From the NCBI RefSeq assembly GCF_014268885.2, contig NZ_CP077095.1, positions 3,875,001-3,939,000 of the forward strand: DNA of 64,000 nt, given 5' to 3'. How positions within the stretch are numbered: position 1 is the stretch's first letter; every line of letters starts with the position of its first letter. The notes below the pieces were generated by a model. That model saw only the letters and a list, made by a program, of their open reading frames with translations, made no database searches and was not told the DNA's origin. Source of the DNA: Pseudomonas xantholysinigenes. GTDB lineage: Bacteria; Pseudomonadota; Gammaproteobacteria; Pseudomonadales; Pseudomonadaceae. Made by a program: the position numbers and the translations under genes. Positions 35,372 through 47,411 of the stretch are shown here, one piece after another.

Positions 35372-36706
35372 TCAGCTCCTGCCCTCCCCGGCCTCAGGCG
35401 GCGCTACCTGAGCGCCTTTATCTTCTTCCTCGGTATCCTCCGCCGCCACCGGCGCCTGCATCACATCCTGCACCGTCTGCTCATCGACCCGCGGGTCAAG
35501 CGCCGCCGACAATGGCGAGCCTGCCGCCGGCATCGCCACGTGCCCCAACGGCGCATCCTGGACCTGGTGCAAGCCGGTCACCGCTTTCGGCCTGATGCGC
35601 CACACCAGCACCAGGGCAAAGAACAGGAAGAAGGCGTACAGCATCTGCGCCCCGAGCAGTTTCATCAGCACACCGGCGGCCAGCGGCCCGATACAGGCGC
35701 CGACACCGTAGGTCACCAACAGCATGGCCGTCAGCGACACCCGCCGCTCGCTCTCCACATGGTCGTTGGAGAAGGCCACCGCCAAGGGGTAGAGGCAGAA
35801 CTGCAACAGCGAAATGACAAAACCAATGGCAAACAGCAGTGCCAACGGCACGCTCGGCAGGATCGCCAGCGGCGCCGACGCCAGCGCCAGGCCGATCGCC
35901 GCGCTGCGGATCAACACTGCGCGGTCATAGCGGTCGGATAACCAGCCCAGCGGCCACTGCACCACCAGGCCGGCGAAAATGCAGCTACCCATGAACAAGC
36001 CGACCTGCTCGGTGGACAATCCTTGGTTGGCCGCATACAGCGGTGCCAAGCCATAGAAGGAACCGACGATCAAGCCGGAGCCCAGCACGGTGGACAACGA
36101 CTGCGGCACCCGCTTGATGAAAAACTTCGGTTCCATTGGCGCCGGGCGCAAAGGCGCGGGGTGGATACGCCGGGTCATGGCCACCGGCACCAGGCACAGG
36201 GCAAAGCACATGGCCACCAACATCAGCAGTTCCGGCCCCAGTTGCGGGTGCACCACCAGGATCAACTGGCCCAGCACCAGCCCCAGGTAGGAGGCGATCA
36301 TATAGCCACTGAATACCGCACCACGGTGCTTGGCGTCGGCCTGTTCGTTGAGCCAGCTCTCGATGACCATGTATTGGCACATCATCCCCAGGCCGACGAT
36401 CATCCGCAGCCCGACCCAGGCCGGCAACCAGCTGGTCAGGCCATGGCCGAGCACCGCCGCGCCGACGATGCCGGCGCAGGTGGCATAGGCGCGGATGTGA
36501 CCGACCCGGGCAATCAGCCGGTGGCCAATCTTGCCTCCCAATGCCAGGCCGAAATAGTTGGCCGCCATCAAGGCGCCGACCCACAGGCTGTCGACATGCT
36601 CGGCCGCCAGGCGCAAGGCCAGGTAGGTACTGAGCAGGCCCGAGCCGATCAACATCATCAGGGCGGCGAAATACAGCGAACGAAAAGACTTCCAGATCTG
36701 TCGCAT
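35372..36706 (-). CDS. MFS transporter, YcaD-like
   Basis: A 444-residue inner-membrane major facilitator protein with about 12 hydrophobic segments. The first is SLYFAALMMLIGSGLLSTYLAL. The loop 2-3 motif is GGKIGHRLIARVGHIRAYA, and a second-half equivalent is GWLSDRYDRAVLIRSAA. The pattern resembles the E. coli YcaD group; the substrate is unknown. A hydrophilic tail of about 60 residues follows the last helix (VTGLHQVQDAPLG to the end), longer than usual. It converges with flgZ and has no obvious functional partner. Confidence 0.8.
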   Translation of the reverse strand: MRQIWKSFRSLYFAALMMLIGSGLLSTYLALRLAAEHVDSLWVGALMAANYFGLALGGKIGHRLIARVGHIRAYATCAGIVGAAVLGHGLTSWLPAWVGLRMIVGLGMMCQYMVIESWLNEQADAKHRGAVFSGYMIASYLGLVLGQLILVVHPQLGPELLMLVAMCFALCLVPVAMTRRIHPAPLRPAPMEPKFFIKRVPQSLSTVLGSGLIVGSFYGLAPLYAANQGLSTEQVGLFMGSCIFAGLVVQWPLGWLSDRYDRAVLIRSAAIGLALASAPLAILPSVPLALLFAIGFVISLLQFCLYPLAVAFSNDHVESERRVSLTAMLLVTYGVGACIGPLAAGVLMKLLGAQMLYAFFLFFALVLVWRIRPKAVTGLHQVQDAPLGHVAMPAAGSPLSAALDPRVDEQTVQDVMQAPVAAEDTEEEDKGAQVAPPEAGEGRS

Positions 36707-36834
36707 GCGTTCCGAAAAGCTCCCTGGTCAGGTGGCGGCGGTGCAAGCAAGCATAAGGGCAATTGCCTGACCGCGCAGGCCCCCGGCAGCGAAAAAAACC
36801 ACCGGCGACGTACGCGGTACAGGGCGTGTCGCGT
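36707..36834. other. Intergenic region MFS - glutamine synthetase family gene
   Basis: 128 bp. No clear terminator or promoter motif visible; presumably holds the promoter of the minus-strand MFS gene. Confidence 0.4.
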
Positions 36835-38178
36835 TCAGGCCTGCGCCGCCAGTACACGGCGTTCCCACGGCGTGATCTCATCGAAGAAATCCGTCAGCTC
36901 GAGGGTCTTGGTGGCGATGTAGCCTTCGATGAACTCCTGGCCGAACAGTTCCCGCGCCAGGGCGCTGCGCTTGAGGCGCTCCAGTGCCGCATGCAAGGTG
37001 CAGGGCAGGCTCAGGTGCTCCGGCACCTCGAACTCCCCCTGGATGGCCGCCGCCGGCACGATCTGCCGCTCGATGCCATGCAGCCCGGCGGCGAGGCTGG
37101 CGGCAATCGCCAGGTACGGATTGGCGTCGGCACCCGGCAGGCGGTTTTCCACCCGTCGCGCCACCGGCGAGCTGGCCGGGATGCGCAGCCCGGCGGCGCG
37201 GTTGTCTTCGGACCAGCAGGCATTGTTGGGCGACGCATAAGGGTGGCACAAACGCTGGTAGGAATTGACGTGAGGCGCGAACAGCACGGTGAAGTCGGCC
37301 AGGCAGGCCTGCAAGCCGCCGATGAAATGGTGGAAGGTGTCGGTTGGCGCGCCCTGCTCGTCGCTGAACACATTGCGCCCGCTGGTGATCTCGACCAGGC
37401 TCTGGTGAATGTGCATCGAACTGCCCGGCGTGTGCGCCAACGGCTTGGCCATGCACACCACGCTCAGGCCATGCTTGAGCGCGACTTCCTTGAGCAAATG
37501 CTTGAACAGGAAGGTCTGGTCGGCCAGCAGCAGCGGGTCGCCATGCAGCAGGTTGATCTCGAACTGGCTGACGCCCATCTCGTGCATGAAGGTGTCGCGC
37601 GGTAGCCCGAGCGCCGCCATGCAGCGGTACACCTCGTTGAAGAACGGGCGCAGGCCATTGTTGGAACTGACACTGAAGGCCGAATGGCCCATCTCCCGAC
37701 GCCCGTCCTTGCCCAGCGGCGGCAGGAATGGCTGGGCGGGGTCGGTATTGGGGGCAAAGACGAAGAACTCCAGCTCGGTGGCCACCACTGGCGCCAGACC
37801 ACGCTCGGCATAACGCGCCAGCACCGCCTTCAGCTGGCCGCGACTGGACAGCCCGGACGGCACGCCATCGAGTTCGACCGCATCGCAGATCGCCAGGGCG
37901 CGTGGCTCGTCGCTCCAGGGCAGGCGGTGGATCTGCGCGGGGTCGGCCACCAGCGCCAGGTCACCGTCGTCGCTGCCATAGAACTTCGCCGGCGGGTAGC
38001 CGCCCATGATGCACTGCAGCAATACCCCGCGCGCCATCTGCAGGCGCCGGCCTTCGAGGAAGCCCTCGGCGGTCATCACCTTGCCACGGGCAACGCCGTT
38101 AAGGTCCGGGGTGACACATTCGATTTCGTCGATACCCTGCAGGTGCTGGGCCTGGTGATGCGGGCCTTCGGTCGTCAT
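36835..38178 (-). CDS. Glutamine synthetase family protein, probably a gamma-glutamylpolyamine synthetase
   Basis: A 447-residue GS-I-fold ligase. Catalytic-type motifs are present: HEMGVSQFEINLLHGDPL (metal-binding Glu), GSSMHIHQSL, and an NPYLAIAASLAAGLHGIE segment. The length and the N-terminal ECVTPDLNGVARGKVM resemble PuuA/SpuI enzymes, which join glutamate to putrescine or other amines using ATP, rather than GlnA (about 468 with an adenylylation Tyr). There are no polyamine genes beside it. The ATG at 38178 is used (AAGGACAG upstream); a 16-residue extension is rejected. Confidence 0.8.
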   Translation of the reverse strand: MTTEGPHHQAQHLQGIDEIECVTPDLNGVARGKVMTAEGFLEGRRLQMARGVLLQCIMGGYPPAKFYGSDDGDLALVADPAQIHRLPWSDEPRALAICDAVELDGVPSGLSSRGQLKAVLARYAERGLAPVVATELEFFVFAPNTDPAQPFLPPLGKDGRREMGHSAFSVSSNNGLRPFFNEVYRCMAALGLPRDTFMHEMGVSQFEINLLHGDPLLLADQTFLFKHLLKEVALKHGLSVVCMAKPLAHTPGSSMHIHQSLVEITSGRNVFSDEQGAPTDTFHHFIGGLQACLADFTVLFAPHVNSYQRLCHPYASPNNACWSEDNRAAGLRIPASSPVARRVENRLPGADANPYLAIAASLAAGLHGIERQIVPAAAIQGEFEVPEHLSLPCTLHAALERLKRSALARELFGQEFIEGYIATKTLELTDFFDEITPWERRVLAAQA

Positions 38179-38280
38179 GACGCTGTCCTTGTTGTTGTGT
38201 ACGCATGCCGCAATGGCGGTGAACACAACATAGACAGAGGGTGTTTAAAATATCAAGCACCCCAATTCCATGGCGCACTG

Positions 38281-38306
38281 TTCACGGGTAAACCCGCTCC
38301 CACAGG
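38281..38306. repeat. REP-type palindrome
   Basis: ttcacgggtaaacccgctcccacagg: the classical putida REP end (cgggtaaacccgctcccacagg). A degenerate second unit (ctgcgaaagggcc) lies near 38338-38350. It stands between bkdR and the glutamine-synthetase-like gene. Confidence 0.8.
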
Positions 38307-38358
38307 TTCACCGTTGCCCTTGCGGGTGGCCTGGTACCTGCGAAAGGGCCAGCCCAGG

Positions 38359-38847
38359 TTATTGCTCACGCAAGGTCATGCCATTGGCCGGCAACGGCAG
38401 CGCGGTCTTGTAGCGCACCTGCTTCAAGGCAAAGCTGGAACGAATGTTCGCCACCCCCGGCAACCGCGTCAGGTAATCGAGAAACCGCTCCAGCGCCTGG
38501 ATGCTCGGCAGCAGCACCCGTAGCAGATAGTCCGGGTCACCGGTCATCAGGTAGCACTCCATGACCTCGGGCCGCTCGGCGATCTCTTCTTCGAAACGGT
38601 GCAGCGATTGCTCCACCTGCTTCTCGAGGCTGACGTGGATGAACACATTGACGTCCAGCCCCAGCGCCTCCGGTGACAACAGCGTTACCTGCTGGCGAAT
38701 CACGCCCATCTCCTCCATAGCCTTGACCCGATTGAAACAGGGAGTGGGCGACAGGTTGACCGAACGCGCCAGTTCCGCGTTGGTGATCCGGGCGTTTTCC
38801 TGCAGGCTGTTGAGAATGCCGATATCCGTACGATCCAACTTACGCAT
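38359..38847 (-). CDS. bkdR: Lrp-type transcriptional activator BkdR
   Basis: A 162-residue Lrp/AsnC regulator. The N-terminal HTH is about residues 5-55 ([45 protein letters not shown], segment). The C-terminal RAM domain senses amino acids. In P. putida, BkdR with L-branched-chain amino acids activates the divergent bkd operon. The divergent position 198 bp from bkdA1 is the classical arrangement. Confidence 0.95.
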   Translation of the reverse strand: MRKLDRTDIGILNSLQENARITNAELARSVNLSPTPCFNRVKAMEEMGVIRQQVTLLSPEALGLDVNVFIHVSLEKQVEQSLHRFEEEIAERPEVMECYLMTGDPDYLLRVLLPSIQALERFLDYLTRLPGVANIRSSFALKQVRYKTALPLPANGMTLREQ

Positions 38848-40278
<1,431 letters not shown>

Positions 40279-40279
40279 G

Positions 40280-41338
<1,059 letters not shown>

Positions 41339-42607
41339 ATGGGAACGCACGTCATCAAGATGCCGGACATTGGCGAAGGCATCGCGCAGGTCGAGTTGGT
41401 GGAATGGTTCGTCAAGGTCGGCGACCTGATCGCCGAAGACCAGGTGGTTGCCGATGTCATGACCGACAAGGCCACCGTGGAAATCCCCTCGCCGGTCGCC
41501 GGCAAGGTCCTGGCCCTGGGCGGCCAGCCAGGTGAAGTGATGGCGGTCGGCAGCGAGCTGATCCGCATCGAGGTCGAAGGCAGCGGCAACCATGTCGACG
41601 CGCCCCTGGCCAAGCCGGTAGAGCCGGCAGCCGCGCCGGTCAAGGCCGAAGCCAAGCCCGAGGTGCGCCTCGAAGCACCGCCACAGGCCGCCACGCATCA
41701 CATCGCCGCGCCGATCGTGCCGCGCGAAGCCCACGACAAGCCACTGGCCTCCCCCGCCGTGCGCAAGCGCGCGCTGGATGCCGGTATCGAGCTGCGCTAC
41801 GTGCATGGCAGCGGCCCGGCCGGGCGCATCCTGCACGAAGACCTCGACGCCTTCATCAGCAAGCCGCAGACCAGCGCTGGCCAGGCGCCAGGCGGCTACG
41901 GCAAGCGCACCGACAGCGAGCAGGTGCCAGTGATCGGCCTGCGCCGCAAGATCGCCCAGCGCATGCAGGACGCCAAGCGCCGCGTCGCCCACTTCAGCTA
42001 CGTCGAGGAAATCGACGTCACCAACCTCGAGGCCCTGCGCCAGCAACTCAATGCCAAGCACGGCGACAGTCGCGGCAAGCTGACCCTTTTGCCGTTCCTG
42101 GTACGTGCCATGGTCGTGGCCCTGCGCGACTTCCCGCAGATCAACGCCACCTACGACGACGAAGCCCAGGTCATCACCCGCCATGGCGCTGTGCACGTGG
42201 GCATCGCCACCCAGGGCGACAATGGCCTGATGGTCCCGGTGCTGCGCCATGCCGAAGCCGGCAGCCTGTGGAGCAACGCCAGCGAGATCGCCCGCGTCGC
42301 CCACGCCGCGCGCAACAACAAGGCGACCCGTGAAGAGCTGTCCGGCTCGACCATTACCCTGACCAGCCTCGGCGCACTGGGAGGCATCGTCAGCACGCCA
42401 GTGGTCAACACCCCAGAAGTGGCGATCGTCGGTGTCAACCGCATGGTCGAGCGGCCAATGGTGATCGATGGCCAGATCGTCGTGCGCAAGATGATGAACC
42501 TGTCCAGCTCGTTCGACCATCGCGTGGTCGACGGCATGGACGCCGCCCTGTTCATCCAGGCCGTGCGCGGCCTGCTGGAACAACCTGCCTGCCTGTTCGT
42601 GGAGTGA
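41339..42607 (+). CDS. bkdB: Branched-chain dihydrolipoyl acyltransferase E2, BkdB
   Basis: A 422-residue E2 core. One N-terminal lipoyl domain has Lys44 ([11 protein letters not shown]), followed by a Pro/Ala linker. A peripheral-subunit-binding domain comes next ([34 protein letters not shown]). The catalytic domain ends with [16 protein letters not shown] (His/Asp of the acyltransferase). It moves acyl groups from E1 to CoA. It starts directly after the bkdA2 stop. Confidence 0.97.
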   Translation: MGTHVIKMPDIGEGIAQVELVEWFVKVGDLIAEDQVVADVMTDKATVEIPSPVAGKVLALGGQPGEVMAVGSELIRIEVEGSGNHVDAPLAKPVEPAAAPVKAEAKPEVRLEAPPQAATHHIAAPIVPREAHDKPLASPAVRKRALDAGIELRYVHGSGPAGRILHEDLDAFISKPQTSAGQAPGGYGKRTDSEQVPVIGLRRKIAQRMQDAKRRVAHFSYVEEIDVTNLEALRQQLNAKHGDSRGKLTLLPFLVRAMVVALRDFPQINATYDDEAQVITRHGAVHVGIATQGDNGLMVPVLRHAEAGSLWSNASEIARVAHAARNNKATREELSGSTITLTSLGALGGIVSTPVVNTPEVAIVGVNRMVERPMVIDGQIVVRKMMNLSSSFDHRVVDGMDAALFIQAVRGLLEQPACLFVE

Positions 42608-42609
42608 TC

Positions 42610-43989
42610 ATGCAACCGATTATCGACACCACCCTGCTGATCATCGGCGGCGGCCCCGGCGGCTATGTCGCCGCCATCCGCGCCGGGCAACTGGGCATCC
42701 CCACCGTGCTGGTCGAAGGCCAGGCGCTGGGCGGCACCTGCCTGAACATCGGCTGCATCCCGTCCAAGGCACTGATCCATGTGGCCGAGCAATTCCACCA
42801 GGCCAGCCGCTTCACCGAACCTTCGCCGCTGGGCATCAGCGTGGCGTCGCCGCGGCTGGACATCGCCCGCAGCGTCGAATGGAAGGACGGCATCGTCGAC
42901 CGCCTCACCAGCGGCGTCGCCGCCCTGCTGAAAAAGCACGGGGTGAAGGTGATCCACGGCTGGGCGAAAATTCTCGACGGCAAGAGCGTCGAGGTCGATG
43001 GCCAGCGCATCCAGTGTGAACACCTGTTGCTGGCCACCGGCTCGAGCAGCGTCGAATTGCCGATGCTGCCGATTGGCGGGCCGGTCATTTCCTCCACCGA
43101 AGCGCTGGCACCCAAGGCATTGCCGCAGCACCTGGTGGTGGTCGGCGGTGGCTATATCGGCCTGGAACTGGGCATCGCCTACCGCAAGCTCGGCGCCAAG
43201 GTCAGCGTGGTGGAAGCGCGCGAGCGCATCCTGCCGACCTACGACGCCGAGCTGACTGCGCCGGTGGCCGACGCGATCAAGAAACTGGGCATCGCGCTCT
43301 ACCTGGGGCACAGCGTCGAGGGCTATACGGATGGCTGCCTGCTGGCCAGCGATGGCCAAGGTAGACAACTGCGCCTGGAAGCCGACCAGGTACTGGTGGC
43401 CGTCGGTCGCCGCCCACGCACCAAAGGCTTCGGCCTGGAAAGCCTGGAGCTGAAAATGAATGGCGCCGCCATCGCCATCGACGAACGCTGCCAGACCAGC
43501 ATGCGCAATGTCTGGGCCATTGGCGACGTCGCCGGCGAGCCGATGCTGGCACACCGGGCCATGGCCCAGGGCGAGATGGTCGCCGAGATCATTGCCGGCA
43601 AGAGTCGCCGCTTCGAGCCCAGCGCGATCGCCGCGGTGTGCTTCACCGATCCAGAAGTGGTGGTGGTCGGCACTACTCCTGAACAGGCCAGCCAACAGGG
43701 CCTGGACTGCATCGTCGCGCAATTCCCTTTTGCCGCCAACGGCCGGGCCATGAGCCTGGAAGCCAAGACCGGTTTCGTACGCGTGGTGGCACGCCGTGAC
43801 AACCACCTGATCCTCGGCTGGCAAGCAGTGGGCGTGGCGGTTTCCGAACTGTCCAGCGCCTTCGCCCAGTCACTGGAAATGGGCGCGCGCCTGGAAGACA
43901 TCGCCGGTACCATCCACGCCCACCCAACCCTCGGCGAGGCAGTGCAGGAGGCGGCATTGCGGGCCCTGGGCCACGCACTGCATATCTGA
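42610..43989 (+). CDS. lpdV: Dihydrolipoamide dehydrogenase LpdV (E3 of the bkd complex)
   Basis: A 459-residue FAD/NAD enzyme: FAD motif GGGPGG near the start, redox-active disulfide [18 protein letters not shown] motif [10 protein letters not shown], and the C-terminal His-Glu base HAHPTLGE. It reoxidises the E2 lipoyl group. The ATG at 42610 matches the P. putida LpdV start; a GTG at 42604 overlapping the bkdB stop adds two residues and is less likely. It is followed by a terminator. Confidence 0.97.
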   Translation: MQPIIDTTLLIIGGGPGGYVAAIRAGQLGIPTVLVEGQALGGTCLNIGCIPSKALIHVAEQFHQASRFTEPSPLGISVASPRLDIARSVEWKDGIVDRLTSGVAALLKKHGVKVIHGWAKILDGKSVEVDGQRIQCEHLLLATGSSSVELPMLPIGGPVISSTEALAPKALPQHLVVVGGGYIGLELGIAYRKLGAKVSVVEARERILPTYDAELTAPVADAIKKLGIALYLGHSVEGYTDGCLLASDGQGRQLRLEADQVLVAVGRRPRTKGFGLESLELKMNGAAIAIDERCQTSMRNVWAIGDVAGEPMLAHRAMAQGEMVAEIIAGKSRRFEPSAIAAVCFTDPEVVVVGTTPEQASQQGLDCIVAQFPFAANGRAMSLEAKTGFVRVVARRDNHLILGWQAVGVAVSELSSAFAQSLEMGARLEDIAGTIHAHPTLGEAVQEAALRALGHALHI

Positions 43990-44021
43990 CGCAGGACACT
44001 GAAGCGGCAATAGCCGATTTG

Positions 44022-44056
44022 GCCCGCTGCGCCCCAGGCGTCGCGGGCATTTTTTT
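44022..44056 (+). terminator. Terminator of the bkd operon
   Basis: Stem gcccgc / gcgggc with an inner gc-rich loop, followed by A and TTTTTTT. It lies 33 bp past the lpdV stop. The T-run runs into the stop codon of the convergent cyclase gene. Confidence 0.75.
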
Positions 44057-45053
44057 ACTCGGCGATAACGTTCTTGCCTGCCGCTTTAGCCTGGTACAAG
44101 GCCTTGTCGGCACGGACCAGCAGGTCGCGCTGGTCTTCCCCATCCTGCCACTGCACCACGCCATAGCTCATGGTGAGCTGGCAATCGCCTACCGGGGCAA
44201 TATCGGCCACCGCCCGCTGAATCCCAATGGCAATATCACGCGCGTCCTCCAGCGCGGTCTGCGGCAAGACGACGGCAAACTCGTCGCCGCCCCAGCGTGC
44301 CAGCAAGTCCTGATCACGCAAGCGCCCCTGAATACGCTCACTCACCTCGATCAGCGCGGCATCGCCCTGGGCATGACCATGACGATCGTTGATCGGCTTG
44401 AAGTCATCCAGGTCCATGGCGATCAGCGCCAGTGGCTCACGGAAGCGCCGTGCGCGCTCGCATTCCTGCTGCAGGGTTTTCTCCAGGCGGTAGCGATTGG
44501 CGACGCGGGTCAGTGCATCGCGCTCGGCGAGTTCACGGTTCTCGTCCAGTTGGCGCTGCAGTTGCTGGTTGACCCACGACAGCTCGCGGGTGCGCTCGGC
44601 AACCAGGGTTTCCAGCGACTGGTTGCGTTGTTCCAGCTCGGCCACCAGGCGCTTTCCGGCGTCGATGTTGCGGTGCGCGCCAAGCATCCTGGCCACCGAA
44701 CCATCCGGGTTGCGGGCGATGATATGACCGCTGTCCTCGATCCACAGGTAGCTGCCGTCCTGGCAGCGGCAGCGGTATTCGATGCGATAGCGTTCATTGC
44801 GTTGATTGATGTAGGCCTCGAAGTGCGCCATTACCCGCGGATAGTCCTGCGGGTGGATAACGCCTTCCCAGGTCAGCACGGTATTGGCCATGGCATGGCT
44901 GGCATAACCCAACATCGAGTACCAGCCAGGGTTGCGGTAGACATACCCGCTGTTGGCATCCCAGTCCCAGATGCCATCGCTGATGAGGTCAAACAAGGTG
45001 TGTAGTTGCTGCTCGGTAAAACCCGCCGGGATCGGCTTGATTGCCTGACTCAT
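44055..45053 (-). CDS. PAS-GGDEF diguanylate cyclase
   Basis: A 332-residue soluble protein. A PAS_3-type domain with PAC lies at about 17-135 (FDLISDGIWDWDANSGYVYRNPGWYSMLGY). A coiled-coil linker follows (about 135-178). The GGDEF domain has an intact active motif GGDEF at 255-259. The inhibitory I-site RxxD is also present (R246DQD249), so product feedback is expected. It makes c-di-GMP from two GTP in response to an unknown PAS ligand. It converges with lpdV. FleQ and FlgZ in this window are potential readers of its product. Confidence 0.93.
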   Translation of the reverse strand: MSQAIKPIPAGFTEQQLHTLFDLISDGIWDWDANSGYVYRNPGWYSMLGYASHAMANTVLTWEGVIHPQDYPRVMAHFEAYINQRNERYRIEYRCRCQDGSYLWIEDSGHIIARNPDGSVARMLGAHRNIDAGKRLVAELEQRNQSLETLVAERTRELSWVNQQLQRQLDENRELAERDALTRVANRYRLEKTLQQECERARRFREPLALIAMDLDDFKPINDRHGHAQGDAALIEVSERIQGRLRDQDLLARWGGDEFAVVLPQTALEDARDIAIGIQRAVADIAPVGDCQLTMSYGVVQWQDGEDQRDLLVRADKALYQAKAAGKNVIAE

Positions 45054-45272
45054 GGACGCTCTCCTTGGTATCCAGCAACTGCGCCCCGGTCACGGTGCTG
45101 CCGACATGCATGACGATTGCCGCAGGCGGCAATACTGTTCCTCTCGCGGGCAAGCATATGCCGAGTGGCGAGTACCCGGAATAGCTCGAACGGCCTATTT
45201 CGCAGCGAGTAGCCCAGTGGCACAGCTTTTGCCACTTTTGCCGGGTCTTTCGCATCATCCATGGAGGAAACC
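45054..45272. other. Divergent intergenic region between the diguanylate cyclase and an unassigned gene
   Basis: 219 bp holding the promoters of two divergent genes. I see a good ribosome-binding site for the plus-strand gene (GGAGG at about 45261-45267) but no clear sigma-54, sigma-28 or REP motif. Confidence 0.5.
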
Positions 45273-45833
45273 ATGCTTATCACCGCAACCGGGCTGGGTT
45301 GGCAAAACGTGCAACAGCACAATCGCAGCGGCAACGAACAGTCCGCCAGCCCCTTCCCGGCCTTCTCGGCCATCCCCGCAACCCGTAAGGCCGAGACGCC
45401 GCAGAACAGCCAGGGCGGCACATCACAACAGCAAGCCGAGGACAACAGCAAGGAAGCCTTTGCCAAGTTGATGGCAACACTGCAAAACCCGAAAGCCGAC
45501 AGTACGCGCCAGGCCAGCACAGACAAGCAGGAAGCATCCGTTGCCCTGCAGGAGTTCCGCGATTACATGGCCAAATCACCGGCGCAGAAGATCAAGGAAA
45601 AGATGCTTCAGGAACTGGGCCTGACACCAGAAGAGTACGACGCACTGCCCCCGGAGCAAAAACTGAAGATCGACAAGCAGATTGCCCAGCGCATCGAGGA
45701 GGACGCCGAGCTGAAGACCCAAGCCAAGATCGTCCAGCAGCAGTATCGCGCTCAGGCACCAGGGCTGGTGGTTGAGGAGGTGAGCAAGACGACTGACCGG
45801 GACATCGAAAAGCGCTACTCCGCCAGCCTTTGA
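45273..45833 (+). CDS. Unassigned 186-residue protein
   Basis: I do not recognise this protein. The first 95 residues are Gln/Ser/Asn-rich and probably disordered (MLITATGLGWQNVQQHNRSG...). The rest is strongly helical and charged, with a conserved-looking core KIKEKMLQELGLTPEEYDALP and KLKIDKQIAQRIEEDAELK. There is no signal peptide, membrane segment or Cys. The ATG at 45273 has an ideal GGAGGAAACC. It is divergent from the diguanylate cyclase and just upstream of tRNA-Arg(CCU). A regulatory or adaptor role is possible but not shown. Confidence 0.75.
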   Translation: MLITATGLGWQNVQQHNRSGNEQSASPFPAFSAIPATRKAETPQNSQGGTSQQQAEDNSKEAFAKLMATLQNPKADSTRQASTDKQEASVALQEFRDYMAKSPAQKIKEKMLQELGLTPEEYDALPPEQKLKIDKQIAQRIEEDAELKTQAKIVQQQYRAQAPGLVVEEVSKTTDRDIEKRYSASL

Positions 45834-45873
45834 AGCAAAGACGGCGCGATGGTCATGAGGGGAAATCGGAAGA

Positions 45874-45950
45874 TGGCGTCCCAGGCAGGATTTGAACCTG
45901 CAACCTTCCCCTTAGGAGGGGGATGCTCTATCCAATTGAGCTACTGAGAC
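45874..45950 (-). tRNA. tRNA-Arg (CCU)
   Basis: A 77-nt cloverleaf including encoded CCA. Acceptor GTCTCAG pairs with CTGGGAC, the T-loop is GTTCAAATC, and the anticodon loop is CTCCTAA with anticodon CCU. It reads rare AGG Arg codons. It stands alone. Confidence 0.95.
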
Positions 45951-46023
45951 ATACAAGCCGCCAGCGAACGCTGTACGACGGGACGGCGAGCATGTTAACC
46001 AGCACGCCGCCGTTTGTCATGCC

Positions 46024-46647
46024 TCAATCGGGCAATTTGCATGTCGGACTTTTCTGCACGCTCGAGCGGCCCACGCCCTGCTCTTCCAGCAAACGCAACA
46101 ACGCGCGGCATGCGTTCGCCAGCGAGGTCGAATTGTCCAGCACCTGAACCTCGGCGTCATAGGCTTGCAGGCTGGCATTGCGGGCCAAGCGCTGCTCGAT
46201 CGCCTCAAGGCTCTCCCGCCCCCGGGCAAGCAAACGCGCTCGCAAGGCGTCGGGCGATACCACCAGGCCCACTGCCAACAGATCGGGATAGCGACGACGG
46301 GCAATTGCCAGATGGCCACGCGATCCATTGACCAACACCGACCTGCCAGCGGCAAGCCAACGGTCGATCTGTATTGGAATGCCGTAGCGCAAGCCATTGG
46401 CCTGCCAGTCGAGGGCGAACGCACCTTCATCGCGCATGGCCTGGAACTGCGCCTCGCTCACGCCATGGGCATCTTCCCCCTTGGCCTCGGCCGAGCGGGT
46501 GATGACCCTGCGGGCCACTTCCACGCCCCGTGCCCGCAACGCCTCACGGGCCGCATCGATCAGGGAATCTTTTCCCGAACCAGACGGTCCTATGAGGAAT
46601 ATCACACGCGCCCTTGAGATCGCCCCGTTGCTTGCGTCATATTGCAT
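46024..46647 (-). CDS. phnN: Ribose 1,5-bisphosphate phosphokinase PhnN
   Basis: A 207-residue P-loop kinase of the guanylate-kinase-like PhnN family. Walker A GPSGSGKDS lies at about residues 20-28; downstream features are TRSAEAKGEDAHGVS, FALDWQANGLRYGIP (substrate side) and SRGHLAIARRRYP. It converts ribose 1,5-bisphosphate to PRPP, the last step of C-P lyase phosphonate use. No phn genes are adjacent, so its role here may be PRPP salvage. Start chosen as ATG at 46647; the ribosome-binding site is weak and other starts cannot be excluded. Confidence 0.85.
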   Translation of the reverse strand: MQYDASNGAISRARVIFLIGPSGSGKDSLIDAAREALRARGVEVARRVITRSAEAKGEDAHGVSEAQFQAMRDEGAFALDWQANGLRYGIPIQIDRWLAAGRSVLVNGSRGHLAIARRRYPDLLAVGLVVSPDALRARLLARGRESLEAIEQRLARNASLQAYDAEVQVLDNSTSLANACRALLRLLEEQGVGRSSVQKSPTCKLPD

Positions 46648-46680
46648 AGCCACTATGCTCAATGTGAAGGAAACCCGCAA

Positions 46681-46993
46681 ATTGTAAGCTTTTCCCCGGG
46701 CTTTTGTTGCTTATTACCAGATTTTGACGACAAACGTCTGACACCACCAAACACGGATGTATGTGAAACTTTTCAAACCAGTGCTCATTTCTGATAATTG
46801 GTACTGGCAAAAAGCCTTTATCCAGATCACTATTTGTCACAGAATTGACGCCAAGGAAACGGCGACCATGAGGCAAGATGAACACCCAAAATCACATCAC
46901 GGTTGAACATTTTGTCGTCGCCGCGGTCGTACTTCCACCGTGCGGCCAATTTGAGAACCGCTTCCCCTGAACCAGAACAACCGGTCAATTTAT
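46681..46993. other. Intergenic region upstream of amrZ
   Basis: 313 bp between the phnN promoter side and amrZ. It is distinctly AT-richer than the surroundings, has one AmrZ-like motif (46806-46816) and no open frame of note. It should contain the amrZ promoter (AlgT/RpoS in other Pseudomonas by family knowledge), which I cannot place with confidence. Confidence 0.5.
46806..46816. promoter_or_regulatory. Candidate AmrZ operator
   Basis: ggcaaaaagcc, an 11-bp sequence with ggc/gcc ends, one base from the GGCAAAACGCC type of motif reported for AmrZ. It lies 178 bp before amrZ, whose product is known to repress its own gene in P. aeruginosa. Confidence 0.45.
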
Positions 46994-47317
46994 ATGCGCC
47001 CAATGAAACAGGCTATCTATTCGAGCCGCACCGCTGACAAGTTCGTCGTCCGCCTGCCAGACGGGATGCGTGAGCGCATTGCCGAGGTAGCGCGCAACCA
47101 TCACCGCAGCATGAACTCCGAAATCATCGCGCGCCTGGAGCAGAGCCTTATCCAGGAAGGTGCGCTGGGTGAAGAGCTGAGCATGCGCCTGGACAGCCCA
47201 GAGCTCAGCCTGCACGAACGCGAACTGCTGCAGCGCTTCCGCCAGCTGTCTCATCGCCAGCAGAATGCCCTGGTCGCCCTCATCGCTCACGATGTGGAAA
47301 TGGCAGCAGACGCCTGA
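46994..47317 (+). CDS. amrZ: Ribbon-helix-helix regulator AmrZ (AlgZ)
   Basis: A 107-residue Arc-family DNA-binding protein. The RHH core is [20 protein letters not shown] and [18 protein letters not shown], followed by a C-terminal tetramerisation region ([38 protein letters not shown], segment). In Pseudomonas, AmrZ controls alginate, type IV pili, c-di-GMP genes and flagella (it represses fleQ in P. aeruginosa and P. fluorescens). That makes it relevant to the fleQ cluster in the same window. The ATG at 46994 has no visible Shine-Dalgarno; ATG at 47003 is an alternative. A strong terminator follows. Confidence 0.95.
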   Translation: MRPMKQAIYSSRTADKFVVRLPDGMRERIAEVARNHHRSMNSEIIARLEQSLIQEGALGEELSMRLDSPELSLHERELLQRFRQLSHRQQNALVALIAHDVEMAADA

Positions 47318-47341
47318 TCTCGACACGCAACTGCCGCACAC

Positions 47342-47369
47342 AAAAAAGCCAGCGCAAGCTGGCTTTTTT
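47342..47369 (+). terminator. Terminator of amrZ
   Basis: Perfect stem aaaaaagccagc / gctggctttttt with a GCAA tetraloop, 24 bp past the stop; usable in both directions. Confidence 0.93.
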
Positions 47370-47411
47370 GCATCTGGTGATTGTGGGGGCACGGCAGGTT
47401 AACGCACGCCC

